Positions 30,898 through 41,537 of a stretch of 64,000 nt of DNA are shown in pieces. The translations under genes were made by a program, and so were the position numbers. Location: assembly GCA_002778195.1 (NCBI GenBank), contig PCDI01000003.1, forward strand, positions 1,812,770 to 1,876,769, read 5' to 3'. The stretch comes from Raffaelea ambrosiae (lineage: Eukaryota > Ascomycota > Sordariomycetes > Ophiostomatales > Ophiostomataceae). Each line of letters begins with the position of its first letter. The first letter of the stretch is position 1. The notes beneath the pieces are model-generated. The model saw nothing but the letters and a program-made list of their open reading frames with translations, searched no databases and was not told the DNA's origin.

Positions 30898-31489
30898 TAC
30901 GGCCCCCGAAAAGACCTTTCCAAGGATTCAACTGCCGTATCCATACATGCCGCCACTATCCTACGGATAAGCGGCTCGTCGCGTCAGCAGCCGTCCGTGC
31001 ACGGCTTTACATCATAAGAAGTAAGTAAACAAGATGCTTAGAGCTACTTATTTTAACGAAAATAATAAAGATACCGAAGAAAGGAAGGAAGAGTGAGAGA
31101 GGGCTTTTCTCTCTCGTCGAAAACATGCCCCTAAGTTAGTCCACATTTGTACGTGGCTCCATGAGCCACGTCCACGAGCCACATCCCTGGCTAAGGCCTT
31201 AGCCACACCGGGCCCTTGGCCCGTTCCAGAGAAAGTGTACGCCTTCACCGACCAGAAGCTTCGAGCCACACGACTGTTGCGAGATGAACTATGAGTAACA
31301 TAATAAAAATAGAAGAAAAAGAGACATACTGTACATAGAGGAGAGCGGGAAAGAAATAAAATCAATCGTAGAGAGCGAGGTTGTGGCCCCTCCTTTGTCA
31401 GAAAAGAAAAGCAAAAATACAGAAAAAAAACCACCCGAAAAGAAGTAAGAAAAGAAAGCACCCCAAAAACCAGCTGGCGGATCGACGCG
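30898..31489. other. Region between LINE and coiled-coil pseudogene, no gene
   Basis: No gene is seen. GTGGCTCCATGAGCCACGTCCACGAGCCAC near 31150 contains short self-complementary GTGGCTC/GAGCCAC words. The right part is A-rich. Confidence 0.45.
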
Positions 31490-32372
31490 CTAGAATTGCC
31501 TTGACTGATGCCACCACCCCATGGGATGGTTCATCTTAAACCAACTCTCGCGAGGAGATGGAGAGCGATGTGTCTTTGCTATCCTCTCCTGCCGTTCCGC
31601 TTTCTCTTTCTCTCGATCGCGCCAGATGCCGACGAACTCGAACACTTTCGGAGCAGCGGGCGGGGGAACTGGAGGGCTTGCACTGTATGGCTTCATGAAC
31701 ACCATATCCCGAGAGACACGCAGCTTCAGGTGGCCGTTTCCGATAAACTTAAACGACAGTTCGTACTTACCATCGCAGCTTTTCACCTTAACAGCTTTCC
31801 GACTCGCGTATTTCGGAGGGCGAAACGGCTTAAAGTCGCAGTTAGCGTTCGCATTAAGATATACATCGCCGTATAACATTTCAGTCCCCCCACCGAGCTT
31901 CGGTTTGTCCAGACTGTAGTTGCCGCCGTCGTCTAGGTAATAAAAGTCGACTCTTTTGGTCGCATAAAGGTCGGAGTAGAAATAATCGATGTGAGCGTTG
32001 CAGAACAGCTTAAACCCCTGCCCTGCAAGTAATTCGATAGGGATAGTCTTGCGTTCCTTCTCGGCCCTGTTAAGAGTTCTCTCTAATGTCGTGAATCTCC
32101 TCTTCCTTAGTCCTCTCCATTTCTTGTTGCCGTTCTTTCTCCTTCCGTTCCCGCAGCTTCTCCCGCTTCCTTTCCTCGCGCTCATCTTTCATCTCGTAAT
32201 AGTAGTCGGCGTCAGACCCGTCTTAGGATCTCTCCGACTCGTCGTCTTCGTCTATGTCGACGTCCTCGATCTGGCAGTCACACTCCGAGTCCTCGCTGCC
32301 GCACGTGCAGTTCTCCTCTTTATTCTTAAACTGCTCGGCATCGTCGCTCTCTTGTTCCCTGTCCTCGCCCAT
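31490..32372 (-). pseudogene. Broken acidic/coiled-coil gene, 3' part
   Basis: From ATG 32370-32372 the frame reads MGEDREQESDDAEQ, a Cys-rich CTCGSEDSECDCQIEDVDID part and DDESERS, then a TAA near 32226. The same frame continues with DADYYYEMKDEREERKREK and a charged coiled coil. A frame change near 32060 is needed to reach PIELLAGQGFKLFCNAHI and YSDLYATKRVDFYYLDD, which end at 31490. So the gene has one stop and one frameshift. I do not know its function. Its true 5' part may be the frame at 37962-38157, displaced by an inversion (see findings). Confidence 0.5.
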
Positions 32373-33996
32373 CTCTGTTCGTCGGCACATTCCAGGGCGT
32401 CTAGAACGACTATGACAGGCCCGGCCTGGGGATCATGTACTGCACTTGTAAATATCGTCCAAAGTGATTTTGTCGAATGTATTAAACCGGGCCCCTCTTT
32501 AGTATATAGTTCCATGGCATGCCCGATTAAGGCTGGTATTTGGGAGAACAGTTGGTGAAGCAGAGCACACAGTGCTTGGCGGGCCGTGTTCTGGTCTTGG
32601 TCTTTGAAAAAATAGTAGCAGATGGTGGCCGATTGTTGCGACAGCTCATGGTCAATCAAGTACTTGGCCAACACCGATTTTCCGCACCCGGGGTCCGCTG
32701 AGACTAGTAACGGGCCCGACTCCTGCGACAACCACCTCTGGAAGTGGTCGTGTTGGAGGAACCATTGACACGTGCCTTGTAGGCGGTCTTCGACGCGGTC
32801 CTTGTACCACTCGTAAGTGACGTCTTTGTCGCTACTAGTGAGACGAAACAGCTGTAAACACTTTTTTTGCTCGTCAGATAGCTTCTTCCGGACGGCGTCT
32901 TGCTGTATTGCTAGCTGCTCTTTAGAGACGTCTAACTGTTGCGTAGAGACCGATAACAACCCCTTCATGACTTCGAGGGCGTCTATACTCGTCTTGTTAA
33001 GAGCCTCAAGCTCTTGCCTTGCTACTAACGCGTTGATCTGGCTTAAATCCTTATTGACAGTCTCCTCTCGCGCCTTGATGTCGAGTGCCGTCTGCTTCCA
33101 GTCTTTCGATGAAAACATGTCATGAACATAGGTTCTAGGGCGGCTCTGATAGAACCGCAAGACGCTACAGAGCTGGAACTCGAGAATATGCTGATAAAGG
33201 TCGACAATATGGTTGTTGGCTTCCGACATCAACGTATCGGTGACCCCCGCGTTCTGGCCGAGCCGACGTAGCAGAGGCTCCAGAGCGACGTAGTAACGCA
33301 TACGGATGGTGACATCAGCAAACCCGTCAAGGCTGGCTTCGGCTGCTGTCGTGGGGTTTGTGAGGAGCGGGAGAATGAGGCAGACACCGGCCCACGCGAC
33401 GGAAGCCTGTGGTGAAGCCTGGACGGCGCTGCCGATCCAGTCTTTGGCCCACAGCAACAACTTCGCGGCCTGCGTAACCTGGTCCGTCAGGACAAATTCA
33501 TGGCCGGCAATATTGTATGTCGCTTTTGTCTCTTCCATTCGTCGTAGCCCTTGTTGAATTACTGTGTTGAGTTGAGCTTGGCGAGATGGGCTGTCGGGGC
33601 CACAGGTCACGTCGCGCGGTGGCATGGGCTGTGCGGGAGGTTCGTCATTTAAAGCAGGATCTGTAATGTCGATTGGTTAATGTCTGCGGCGTACAGCTTC
33701 AAGGTGTCATGATACGTACTCGCCATCTGCTCCTCCTTCGCGAGCAGCGTCTCGTAGTCCTTCACTAATTCCGTCTTTTTCTTTGCAAGGGCATCGTATG
33801 CGCGGTCCCAAAGCGACTGGGTCGCGGGCAACTCTTGGTGATTGACAAGAGAGGCCAAGCTGTCTCCAGAGCGCTCTTGTTGGGTGTCGTTGCTGCCCCT
33901 GGCGGAGGAGGCCACCAGTGCGGCATTTGGCCGTGCCTGCCCGTCACCTTTTCTGTCCCGCCGCCAACCTTGCAGTTTTTCGCGAAAGCCTGCCAT
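32252..33996 (-). pseudogene. NLR 5' half: NACHT_N (NWD) plus NACHT, truncated after Walker B
   Basis: Two exons, 33996-33720 and 33660-32252, join through a GTACGT..TTACAG intron of 59 bp. The N-terminus has the NWD-type NACHT_N pattern (LWDRAYDALAKKKTELVKDY), a helical region follows, and the P-loop reads VSADPGCGKS. The Walker B strand VIVVLDALEC lies at about 32390-32420. There NLR similarity ends abruptly; the last ~45 codons (RWARTGNKRATM and on) have no NLR character and overlap the neighbouring gene in another frame. NACHT sensor region and repeats are missing. A complementary 3' half lies at 38137-39663. NLRs of this kind act in fungal self/non-self recognition. Confidence 0.75.
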
Positions 33997-35562
33997 GGTC
34001 TGAGTCCCAGCACCCAGGTTTGTGAGCTCGGCCCTACTCGTTATAAGGCTTGAATAACTCGTGGTCGGAAAGCAGGTGTTACTGTTTTTCCTGGAATATT
34101 AATGTCGCTTTTGTTGTTTGGAAACATTGCTCGATCGCATGATGCGGCTGAATTGAAAAATCTGCCTTGGATGTATGTATGCCCAACCAAGACGGCAGTT
34201 AAAGCCCTACGACGATTGGAGGAGGGAAATGTGGCATTCATCGCACAGCACAGACGCACTCGCATCGAAGCTTAACCTCTATCTAAACAATCACGAACAG
34301 TTTTCTTCTCGCTTCCGGGCTAAACGGTATCGCAAAGAGCTTCGAGAGATGACTTCCTCGGCAGGGAAAGACTTGAGGTCTCGAGTCTTGAATGTACAGT
34401 GTCATTCGCCCGCGGAACGTACAAAGTACTGTACCTGCGACTGTTAAGATGCGCACTGTGATAGTGGGGCGCCGGTCTCTTTGTCTAGCGCAAATTCTTG
34501 GAGATACTTATGAGTACCTTGGAGTGCTAGCGCTATAAACGTAAACTGAAGTACCTAGAGGTCCTGATAAAACGCAAAAGAAACCCCCACATACCTAGAA
34601 GAGGAAGGGTGTTTTGCTCATAAGTGTACTCGGGATGCCTGATCCATCCCCGAGAAACAGGTCTGCAGAAAGCCTATGAACTGGGGGCTTGCTTTATGCA
34701 AAGAACGATGTACATTTGCCTGATGCATGTTCTCGAAGGTCTATTTTTGGTTCCTTGAGGCTTGCGTGCCTTTAGGAGAGGTCTATGTTCGGGCCTGCGT
34801 CTCTTAGGTCTATTGTCCGTCCCTCTTCATCTCTCTGGGGATCTATTTCGGGCTTCTGTGGCTTGCGCGTCCCTTGAGCAGGCCCATTTTCAGTCTCTTA
34901 TAGCTTGCGCGCCTTTGGGAGAAGGTCCAGTTTTAGGCCTCTGTAGCCGAATCTGACCACGAATTTTCCGGTACCACGTCCCTCCCCCGTCCTCTCTCTG
35001 CCTTTCTCTGTCTTTCTTGATCTTTGAGCACGTGATTCGGGTTGTCGTATTGACTCGTTCTCCTCAACCGGCTTTCCAGACTTTCCTCCCTCGGGTCCCT
35101 CATCCCAAAGTCGCATTCCAAACGCAGCGATACCGGGAGGGGAAGAGTACGGGCTCAGAGACGCCGATAACGAGCTGCAACCCGGGAAGAAAAGAAAAAA
35201 AAGCGAGAAAAAAGGAAAGTAATACGTACGAAAAACAGGAGCCGACATTGGAAACGGAAGTCGAAAAATAAAGACGTGGGACTTGACTCGTCGTCGTCGT
35301 ATAACGGCCAATGCAGCTAGCTTCTTGTACTGTATGACCGACAACGCGTGAAATAACAGAACTGCCGGCCGGTGTACGAGTACGCATCCTAAATGGAGAT
35401 CGCCGGCACCCACCCACTAAGCGCCGCAGGCAGGGCCTGTCTCTTCTTCTTTTTCCGGCTCTGGTCTCTTTTCTGACAGACATGAACGAAACGATGCTCT
35501 GGTTTTTCCTATGAAGCTTGTTTACAATGAATAGTAGCCCTTTGGCGCCGGTGTTTCTTGCG
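33997..35562. other. Gene-poor region with degenerate repeat array
   Basis: The left part (33997-34735) is the presumed promoter of the NLR half and holds no recognisable gene. The part 34737-34945 holds the degenerate 42-bp repeat. The part 34950-35560 has short frames with no homology that I recognise. Confidence 0.5.
34737..34945 (+). repeat. Degenerate ~42-bp repeat array
   Basis: Units start GGTCTAT or GATCTATT and contain a GGCTTGCGCGCC-like core before a GGAG end. About five units are visible with a period of 40-43 bp. An inverted array of the same unit is at 28135-28310. Confidence 0.6.
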
Positions 35563-37287
35563 CTACTCTGTGTCTTCCCAGGACTCGCTTGCGTCCGACT
35601 GCGCCGCTGCTGCGGTGGTTGACTCTGCCGTACGTCTCTTCCTGGGCCGCTTTTGACTCTTGGATGGCCGATCTCCACCTGAATGGGAGGGCGGGTCCAC
35701 TGTCTGCCTAGGACGCTTAGCGCTGCTAAAGCTCGAAGTGAAGCTCGACGCAAATCCCAAAGACGGGTCATCCCCGAGAGCTACAGAGTCCTGACTCGGC
35801 TCTTCTGAATCACCCTCTGTGTAACTAGCGTTGGCGATGTGTTGTTGAAGTTCCTCATCGCCATCCCGCCACTCGGAGGGATCGGTGGCTGGATCGCTTT
35901 TTTTGAGTCTTCCAGTGATGTCTTGAGAGACGGACGTTCTGGACTGGACTGCTTTGGCGTTTGCCGCTTGAATAAAGCCATCTCGGTGCCGCTTTGTTAA
36001 ATCCCGAGCGTTTCTAAATGCGGTGGCTCCTTGGACAAATGTGTCGCGATCGCTGGTTATGGCATACGCCTTTACTTGAGTCATATGGTACTCAGGTCGC
36101 CCTCCTTCACTCGTCGGCGCCGTGGGGTGGTGGGCGTATAACTGAAGCTGGCCTGCATGGTATATAGAGCTGAAAGTATAGGCCTGGCCGTCGTACTGTA
36201 ATTCTTCTTCTCTGTAGTTCTGCAGGCTGTGCATAGCGCGGGACCCAGCAGCTCCATCGTAGCGAGCTTGTCGTGTGGCCACAGCTGCACTGCCATCTGG
36301 GCCTTTCACCTCGATAAAGAAGTTGGGTGCCAGGGGCTTGTCTTGCATGGTCGATGGCATGATGTGACGGCCGAGCTCGTCGCGAACTGACCGGGACAGC
36401 TCCTCAGGGTGTGCGCCGTAGTAGATGTCTGGTACGGCCGGAGCGATCGTCCCGTCCGTGAGCGGTTCGAGGTTCCCAAAGACTGTGTTCCGCGCGGACG
36501 CGTGGGCAGGCCGGTGGGGCCCGAGAATGGTTGGTATAACATTGGCTAACACGTCGTCCTCGTCTTTGGCCCGGGCATTGCTCTCTTGAAATGCCTCGAA
36601 TGCACCTTCAGAGAACTTGGACGGCGAGAGCGATGGCCGCGCAACGGTTAAGGCCTCTCGAACTTCCGTTAAGTTTGGCCTTTGCGAGGAGTATACAGGG
36701 TGAACGCCATGGTCGGTTAGATGTAAATCGAAGTCGCGGTTGTACGGCGTCGACTTCTTGGTCTTGGTCGTTTTGGTCGTTGCCGAGGTAGGGAGGGTAG
36801 AGGCTGGATCGATGGACTTTGTTGTATGGCTCTGTGAAGATTGGCTCGCACTCATGGCGATAGAAGGGTGGCGGTTTGTTATTTGGTGTCGATACTGAAA
36901 AGGATCGGTTAGCGCAAGCAAGCAAAAATCCAATTTACGTAGTCTTCTTACCCCGCGAAGATTAGAGAGATCTGGACCGCCGTGTCTCGCAAATCGAGCG
37001 AGGTTTCTGGAAGGCAAAGTATGCACAAGATGTTCAGCTCCTTCTTTTGGCACAGGCGGAGGCGGAGAAGGATGTTGCTGAAGACGGACGCGGCGGTTGT
37101 GCTCTTCCACAGCCTTGCGCGTTAGACCGATCGTGGAGAGTCTGTTCCAGAACTCGGGAGGATATTGCCAGGACGCCCAAGCCTCGAGTTCAGTCTCGCT
37201 TCGTGTCTTGGTCTTTTTTGTTGGAGGCTCGACGTCGGATCGTGACCGGTCATCAGCATGCTGCCGTTTTGGCGGTTGTCTTGCCAT
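35563..37287 (-). CDS. DUF7924-type protein, PD-(D/E)XK nuclease-like
   Basis: The frame is open for 574 codons, but bases 36951-36895 form a typical intron (GTAAGA, GCTAACC branch, TTTTCAG) of 57 bp, so the protein is probably 555 residues. The central domain has DIYYGAHPEELSRSVRDELG, APNFFIEVKGPDGS and ARYDGAAGSRAMHSLQNY, the pattern of the widespread fungal DUF7924 family. The D..ExK arrangement (FIEVKG) recalls PD-(D/E)XK nucleases, but activity is unproven. The N-terminus is basic (TKKTKTR) and the C-terminus has a KRPRKRR nuclear-signal-like stretch. It lies between the two NLR halves. Confidence 0.75.
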   Translation of the reverse strand: MARQPPKRQHADDRSRSDVEPPTKKTKTRSETELEAWASWQYPPEFWNRLSTIGLTRKAVEEHNRRVRLQQHPSPPPPVPKEGAEHLVHTLPSRNLARFARHGGPDLSNLRGVRRLRKLDFCLLALTDPFQYRHQITNRHPSIAMSASQSSQSHTTKSIDPASTLPTSATTKTTKTKKSTPYNRDFDLHLTDHGVHPVYSSQRPNLTEVREALTVARPSLSPSKFSEGAFEAFQESNARAKDEDDVLANVIPTILGPHRPAHASARNTVFGNLEPLTDGTIAPAVPDIYYGAHPEELSRSVRDELGRHIMPSTMQDKPLAPNFFIEVKGPDGSAAVATRQARYDGAAGSRAMHSLQNYREEELQYDGQAYTFSSIYHAGQLQLYAHHPTAPTSEGGRPEYHMTQVKAYAITSDRDTFVQGATAFRNARDLTKRHRDGFIQAANAKAVQSRTSVSQDITGRLKKSDPATDPSEWRDGDEELQQHIANASYTEGDSEEPSQDSVALGDDPSLGFASSFTSSFSSAKRPRQTVDPPSHSGGDRPSKSQKRPRKRRTAESTTAAAAQSDASESWEDTE

Positions 37288-37961
37288 GAGTGAACCGTGC
37301 TAAGAAATGAGATTGAGTGCGCATTTTGGGGAAATGGAGAGGGAGTGGAAGGAAAATATTCACGTCGCAGTAAAGGTCGCAGCGTGAAGGCCGCCTGCCA
37401 CTGTTGTTGTCCGCGTTTTAGTTAGCGCTACAGTAGAGGACATCTGATTGGGTAGGATAATTCAGGAGGGTCGGCGACTTATTTCTCCGAGACTTGCTAG
37501 CCAACCATTTGCCGCCGGAAATCTTGTCTAGCAAATGTGACGTGAGCGGGGCAGGATTCCCCACCACCTGTTTCAAGAAGAGAACCCCACAGTTTTAGTC
37601 TATTTTTGCCCAACGGAACTGCCCGCTCTTTAGGAGTCGGACGTTCTGTGATCCATCGAGTCACATATACACGATATCTAGACGAGGCAATTCTAGAGCG
37701 CTTCTCGTCTTCAGCCTCACCTTCAGCCACGTTTTATATACCAGTATATATTTATATACTAGCCATTTATGTACCAGCCATTTTATGGCTGGTACATAAA
37801 TGGCTGGTACATAAATGGCTAGTATACAAATGGCTGGTATATAAATGGCTAGTATATAAATTGTCCTAGCACATAAAAACCGAGGTGGAACGGCGCCTTC
37901 TACACAACAACACAGATGTTACTAACACACTCTTCTTTACGACAGCTTTAAATAATCGAAC
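37288..37961. other. Intergenic region with minisatellite
   Basis: No gene is seen. The region holds the 15-bp minisatellite at 37743-37861 and the promoter of the divergent DUF7924 gene. Confidence 0.45.
37743..37861 (+). repeat. 15-bp minisatellite with an inverted unit
   Basis: TGGCTGGTACATAAA and TGGCTAGTATATAAA units repeat five times at 37787-37861. One or two units in opposite orientation precede them (TTTATGTACCAGCCA), so 37766-37802 can form a perfect hairpin around TTTTA. Confidence 0.85.
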
Positions 37962-38157
37962 ATGAAGCAGCTCCGGTCCTTGACATTGACAACCAGCAAA
38001 CATGGAAATCCTCTCCGGGCACAGGCACCGATTTCGGGCGTCAAAAAATGGCGTCGCACGCACAGAGACAGCCGCACTCTCCCATCATGGTACTATCGAG
38101 TCCTGAACATCGGCTTTAAGGAGAACAGAGAAGTAATGGGCTACGACTTCGACGAGG
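37962..38157 (+). pseudogene. Possible displaced 5' part of the acidic/coiled-coil gene
   Basis: The frame from ATG 37962 reads MKQLRSLTLTTSK, then SWYYRVLNIGFKENREVMGY and DFDED, at 38151-38160. This acidic end would lead well into the acidic start of the broken gene at 32372. Beyond 38160 the DNA switches to NLR sequence. I infer that this is the 5' part of that gene. The evidence is composition and geometry, not a proven homology. Confidence 0.35.
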
Positions 38158-39663
38158 ATCTTTCAGTATCAGGACTTGATACGGAATTTGGAGAGCCAAA
38201 TCTCCCGCGACAGCTATCGCCAACCGGGCTATGCAAGACTGAAATTTCTTATGACAAGTCGCCCATATGAGCGGGTCATCTCTGAGTTTCAGGACTTGGT
38301 AGAAAGTTTTCCGCTTATTCATATACCGGGCGAGGACGAATCGAAAACCATCAGCCTTGAAGTCAACCTCGTCATCCAGAACCGCGTTAATCGGCTAGCG
38401 CGAAAGAAGAAGTTGTCCGCCGAAACGAAAAATTGTCTGACAGACAAGTTACTAGGCTTTCAACACCGCACGTACCTATGGGTATATCTCGTGTTCGACT
38501 ATCTCGAGACAAAAACCTTATTAGACACAGCAAAGAGTGTCGAGGCCGCTATCGCGACGCTGCCAAAGACGGTGAATGATGTTTACGAGCAAATCCTCAA
38601 CAAATCCGAGCAGGATCCGATCGTCCGGAGAATCTTGAGTGTAATCTTGGCAGCAAAGCGGCCACTCACGGTTCCGGAGATGAATATTGTTGTGAATATG
38701 GACGACGAAATAAATAAAAAGATAGAGTCTTCTACCTTTGGCGGCTTCACGCTGGGCAGTGATAAAAGTTTCAGATTCCACCTTAGATCATTGTGCGGAT
38801 TATTTGTCTCTGTTCATCATAACAACATCTATTTCCTTCATCAAACTGCTCGGGAGTTCCTCCTCCGCACAGATAAGTCGCAATCATCGGTAACTATCTC
38901 CTCCGAGATACGCTGGCATCATTCGATCACTATCTATGATGCAAACGCCGTTCTTGCCAAGCTCTGTGTGCTCTATCTGAGTTTCTTTACCTCCAACACC
39001 ATCCTTCTACCTAAAGAGGATCCTCGCTTCGCTTTATTAAATTACTCGGCCAGGTATTGGGGCACTCATTTCCACGAGGCTGGTATCATCGATGACGCCG
39101 CCATAGTACCTCTCGCTTCGGGAATTTGTGAATCAAACTCGACGAGCTATTTAGTATGGTCCAACATCTATTGCAATGAAAAAACAGCATTCGGATATCC
39201 TATTGTTTGGGCATCGTTTTTGGGTAACGTTTCTGTCGCGCGGCTGCTGCTCGAAAACGGTGCCGACGTCGACGCGAAGGGTCGCCTTGGCCGGACGCCG
39301 CTGTCGCTTGCCGCTGGCTTTGGGCTCGAAGCCGTTGCGCAGCTGCTCCTTGAGAACGGCGCCGACGTCGAAGCGAAGGATAACGATGGCCAGACGCCGC
39401 TGTCGCTTACCGCTGAGCGAGGGCACGAGGCCGTCGCACGGCTGTTACTCGAGAACGGCGCCGACGTCGAGGCTAAGAACGGCGATGGCTGGACGCCGTT
39501 GTTATTTGCCGCCGACAGAGGGCACGAGGTCGTCGCGCGGCTGCTACTCGAGAAAGGTGCTGACGTTAAGGTGAGGACTAACGATGGCCGGACGCCGCTG
39601 TCGCTTGCTACTGAGCGACGGCACGAAGCCGTCGTTAAATTGTTAGGAACTCATGTTGCTTGA
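38137..39663 (+). pseudogene. NLR 3' half: NACHT C-terminal part plus ankyrin repeats
   Basis: The open frame runs from about 38137 to TGA 39661-39663 without an acceptable start codon at its beginning. It starts at the point where NACHT sequence follows Walker B: FQYQDLIRNLESQISRDSY, then ARLKFLMTSRPYE. The winged-helix region includes LPKTVNDVYEQIL and FLHQTAREFLL. Five to six ankyrin repeats end the protein (ARLLLENGADVDAKG, TPLSLAAGFGLEAVAQLLL and so on). The P-loop and N-terminal domain are absent, so this is not a complete NLR. It complements the half at 32252-33996. Confidence 0.8.
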
Positions 39664-41537
39664 TTTTAGTGACATCTTGGCCTCCACACAACCCACCACC
39701 TGTATTTTAACTCTCTTTATCCGTTTAATACAGTTACTCTAAAAGTCGTGTAACCCTTATTATTGATGTATACAGTGCCTAGTTAGATTTATTATAACGG
39801 TGTGGAGTATACCCATACGTAGAATAAACATTAACCAAAGAGGAAGGGACTTATGCTCATAACTGTAGTGAATTTCCACCACATCTTTAAAATAAATGAC
39901 AGGCTAATTTTCTTCATTTCATCTGCTGATTGGAAGTGGACACTGAAATGACCTTGTTAAAATATCATCAGCCACGCTTTGTGATACCCCGCCTTTTAGG
40001 CTTCCCAAGACTCGGAAGAAACAAAACGGCATAATTGCAGCTTTTTCGTGGACTTCAGTTGTTAGCTTTTTTTTTCATGATCCAATGTCTAGGGGAGATT
40101 ATCGCACACTACAGCATGTATGGCCGTGTCCTTGACATTCAAGCCGGCAACGTAAAAGTGCGATTATTTATACTACTGCTGCGACGTGTGAGGTGCTTAT
40201 TCCATAACCATTGCTATTCATGAAAGTAGGGAGCAGTTGTTCCAGACGTACTGAGAACAACACAAACATTGAGAGATATTTTCCGCAGGCAGCCACTCAA
40301 TGTGCATGCAGACTTCCAGCACTAAAATGTGCGAAGGTGCAAATATGCATCTTCAAATGCAGTAGCTGGGTCTAGTCTTAGGATTGCTGTTTCTTATGAT
40401 TCGAAATTTTCCCGAAACCTAGTTCTTCTTGGTTTCTCCTGGATGGGTGAAATAGGGCAGTCGTTTATAAATACTTGTTGGGAATGATTTTAAATTGTGA
40501 TAAGTTTTAATAAAAAGGCCTCAGAGTGTCCTAATACTATGATCGCACTACCAAGGGAGTACCGCGTAACAATTAACGGCGACCACTAGGAAATACTGGG
40601 CCATTCGCTGTCAACATCATCGTTCCAAGCCTACATGATAGCATATGTTTTTGTTGTAAGCGTACTTAGCTTACCTATCTCATGGAGGCCCTCCTAGCCT
40701 ATGTCCTGCTCATTGTTAGTGGCGTAAGCTGGGCTTCGATTCGGTAACAGCGGCGCCGTATACGGGTACTGACTGCCCATGGCATGACGCCAGTCGAGGT
40801 TATCCAGATTGCCAACCAGATCTAGGATGTCAGAGAAGAAGATGTTATTAAGAATAAGGACGAAAGAAGAAGTTTTTTGTAGAAAAAAAATTAAAAAAAT
40901 AGAGTAAAGTACACTAAAACGGAAACGAATATGATATAAAAAGGGAAAAAAAAAATCATCGAAAAGATCGTCCTTTTATTATAACTGAATTAAGAAAGAG
41001 AACCGAAATTGAAAAAGAAAGACTCGTTTGATTTTTTTTAAAAAGAGAAACATAATATAACCGTTACTAGTAAAAACGCAGAGCCAAAGTGCAGTATCTA
41101 TCAAATGATCCAGAATTTCTTTAAAAAAAGCAGAAAAAAGCAAGCAAACGAAGGCAGGCGCGCAGAGGTTTTCAGTGCCTAGTGTGCGTCCCTTCGTAGT
41201 GCGTCATCTGGCCTGTATTATACCGTATCGTAACTTTGTCGAGCTTTCACAGATCAATTAACCACTCTTTTGACCTTCACATGGCCATACTGCTCATATG
41301 TCAGACATGGATGACTCATCCTTCGACCCACAGTGTGCACAACGCCCAATGGCTAAGAACAGAAATGCCCCACTCGATCATGGCCCCAAGGCCACAGACA
41401 AGTGGGCCCTCAAGAACACGTGACAAGTCTCGTTTGACGACAAAGCTTAACTTTCACTTCACTGTTGTAAAACAATGTTCTGACAGCCAACAGCCGCCGC
41501 GTAAAACAATGTTCTGACAGCCAACAGCCGCCGCACC
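39664..41537. other. AT-rich intergenic region
   Basis: No gene is seen in 1.9 kb. A-runs are frequent at 40880-41130. The last 70 bases contain a tandem 34-bp duplication directly before the next start codon. Confidence 0.5.
41467..41534 (+). repeat. 34-bp tandem duplication before the JmjC start
   Basis: GTAAAACAATGTTCTGACAG followed by CCAACAGCCGCCGC occurs twice in a row (about 41467-41500 and 41501-41534). The second copy ends four bases before the ATG at 41538. Each unit contains an out-of-frame or upstream ATG (AATGTT), which could affect translation. Confidence 0.9.

Noticed and set aside
32252..32388. C-terminal tail of the NLR half as a real domain
   Set aside because: It overlaps the start of the neighbouring broken gene in another frame and has no NLR similarity, so it is probably out-of-frame sequence after the breakpoint.
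37606..37869. WLVHK/WLVYK repeat protein
   Set aside because: It is the translation of the 15-bp minisatellite, without start context or conserved flanks.
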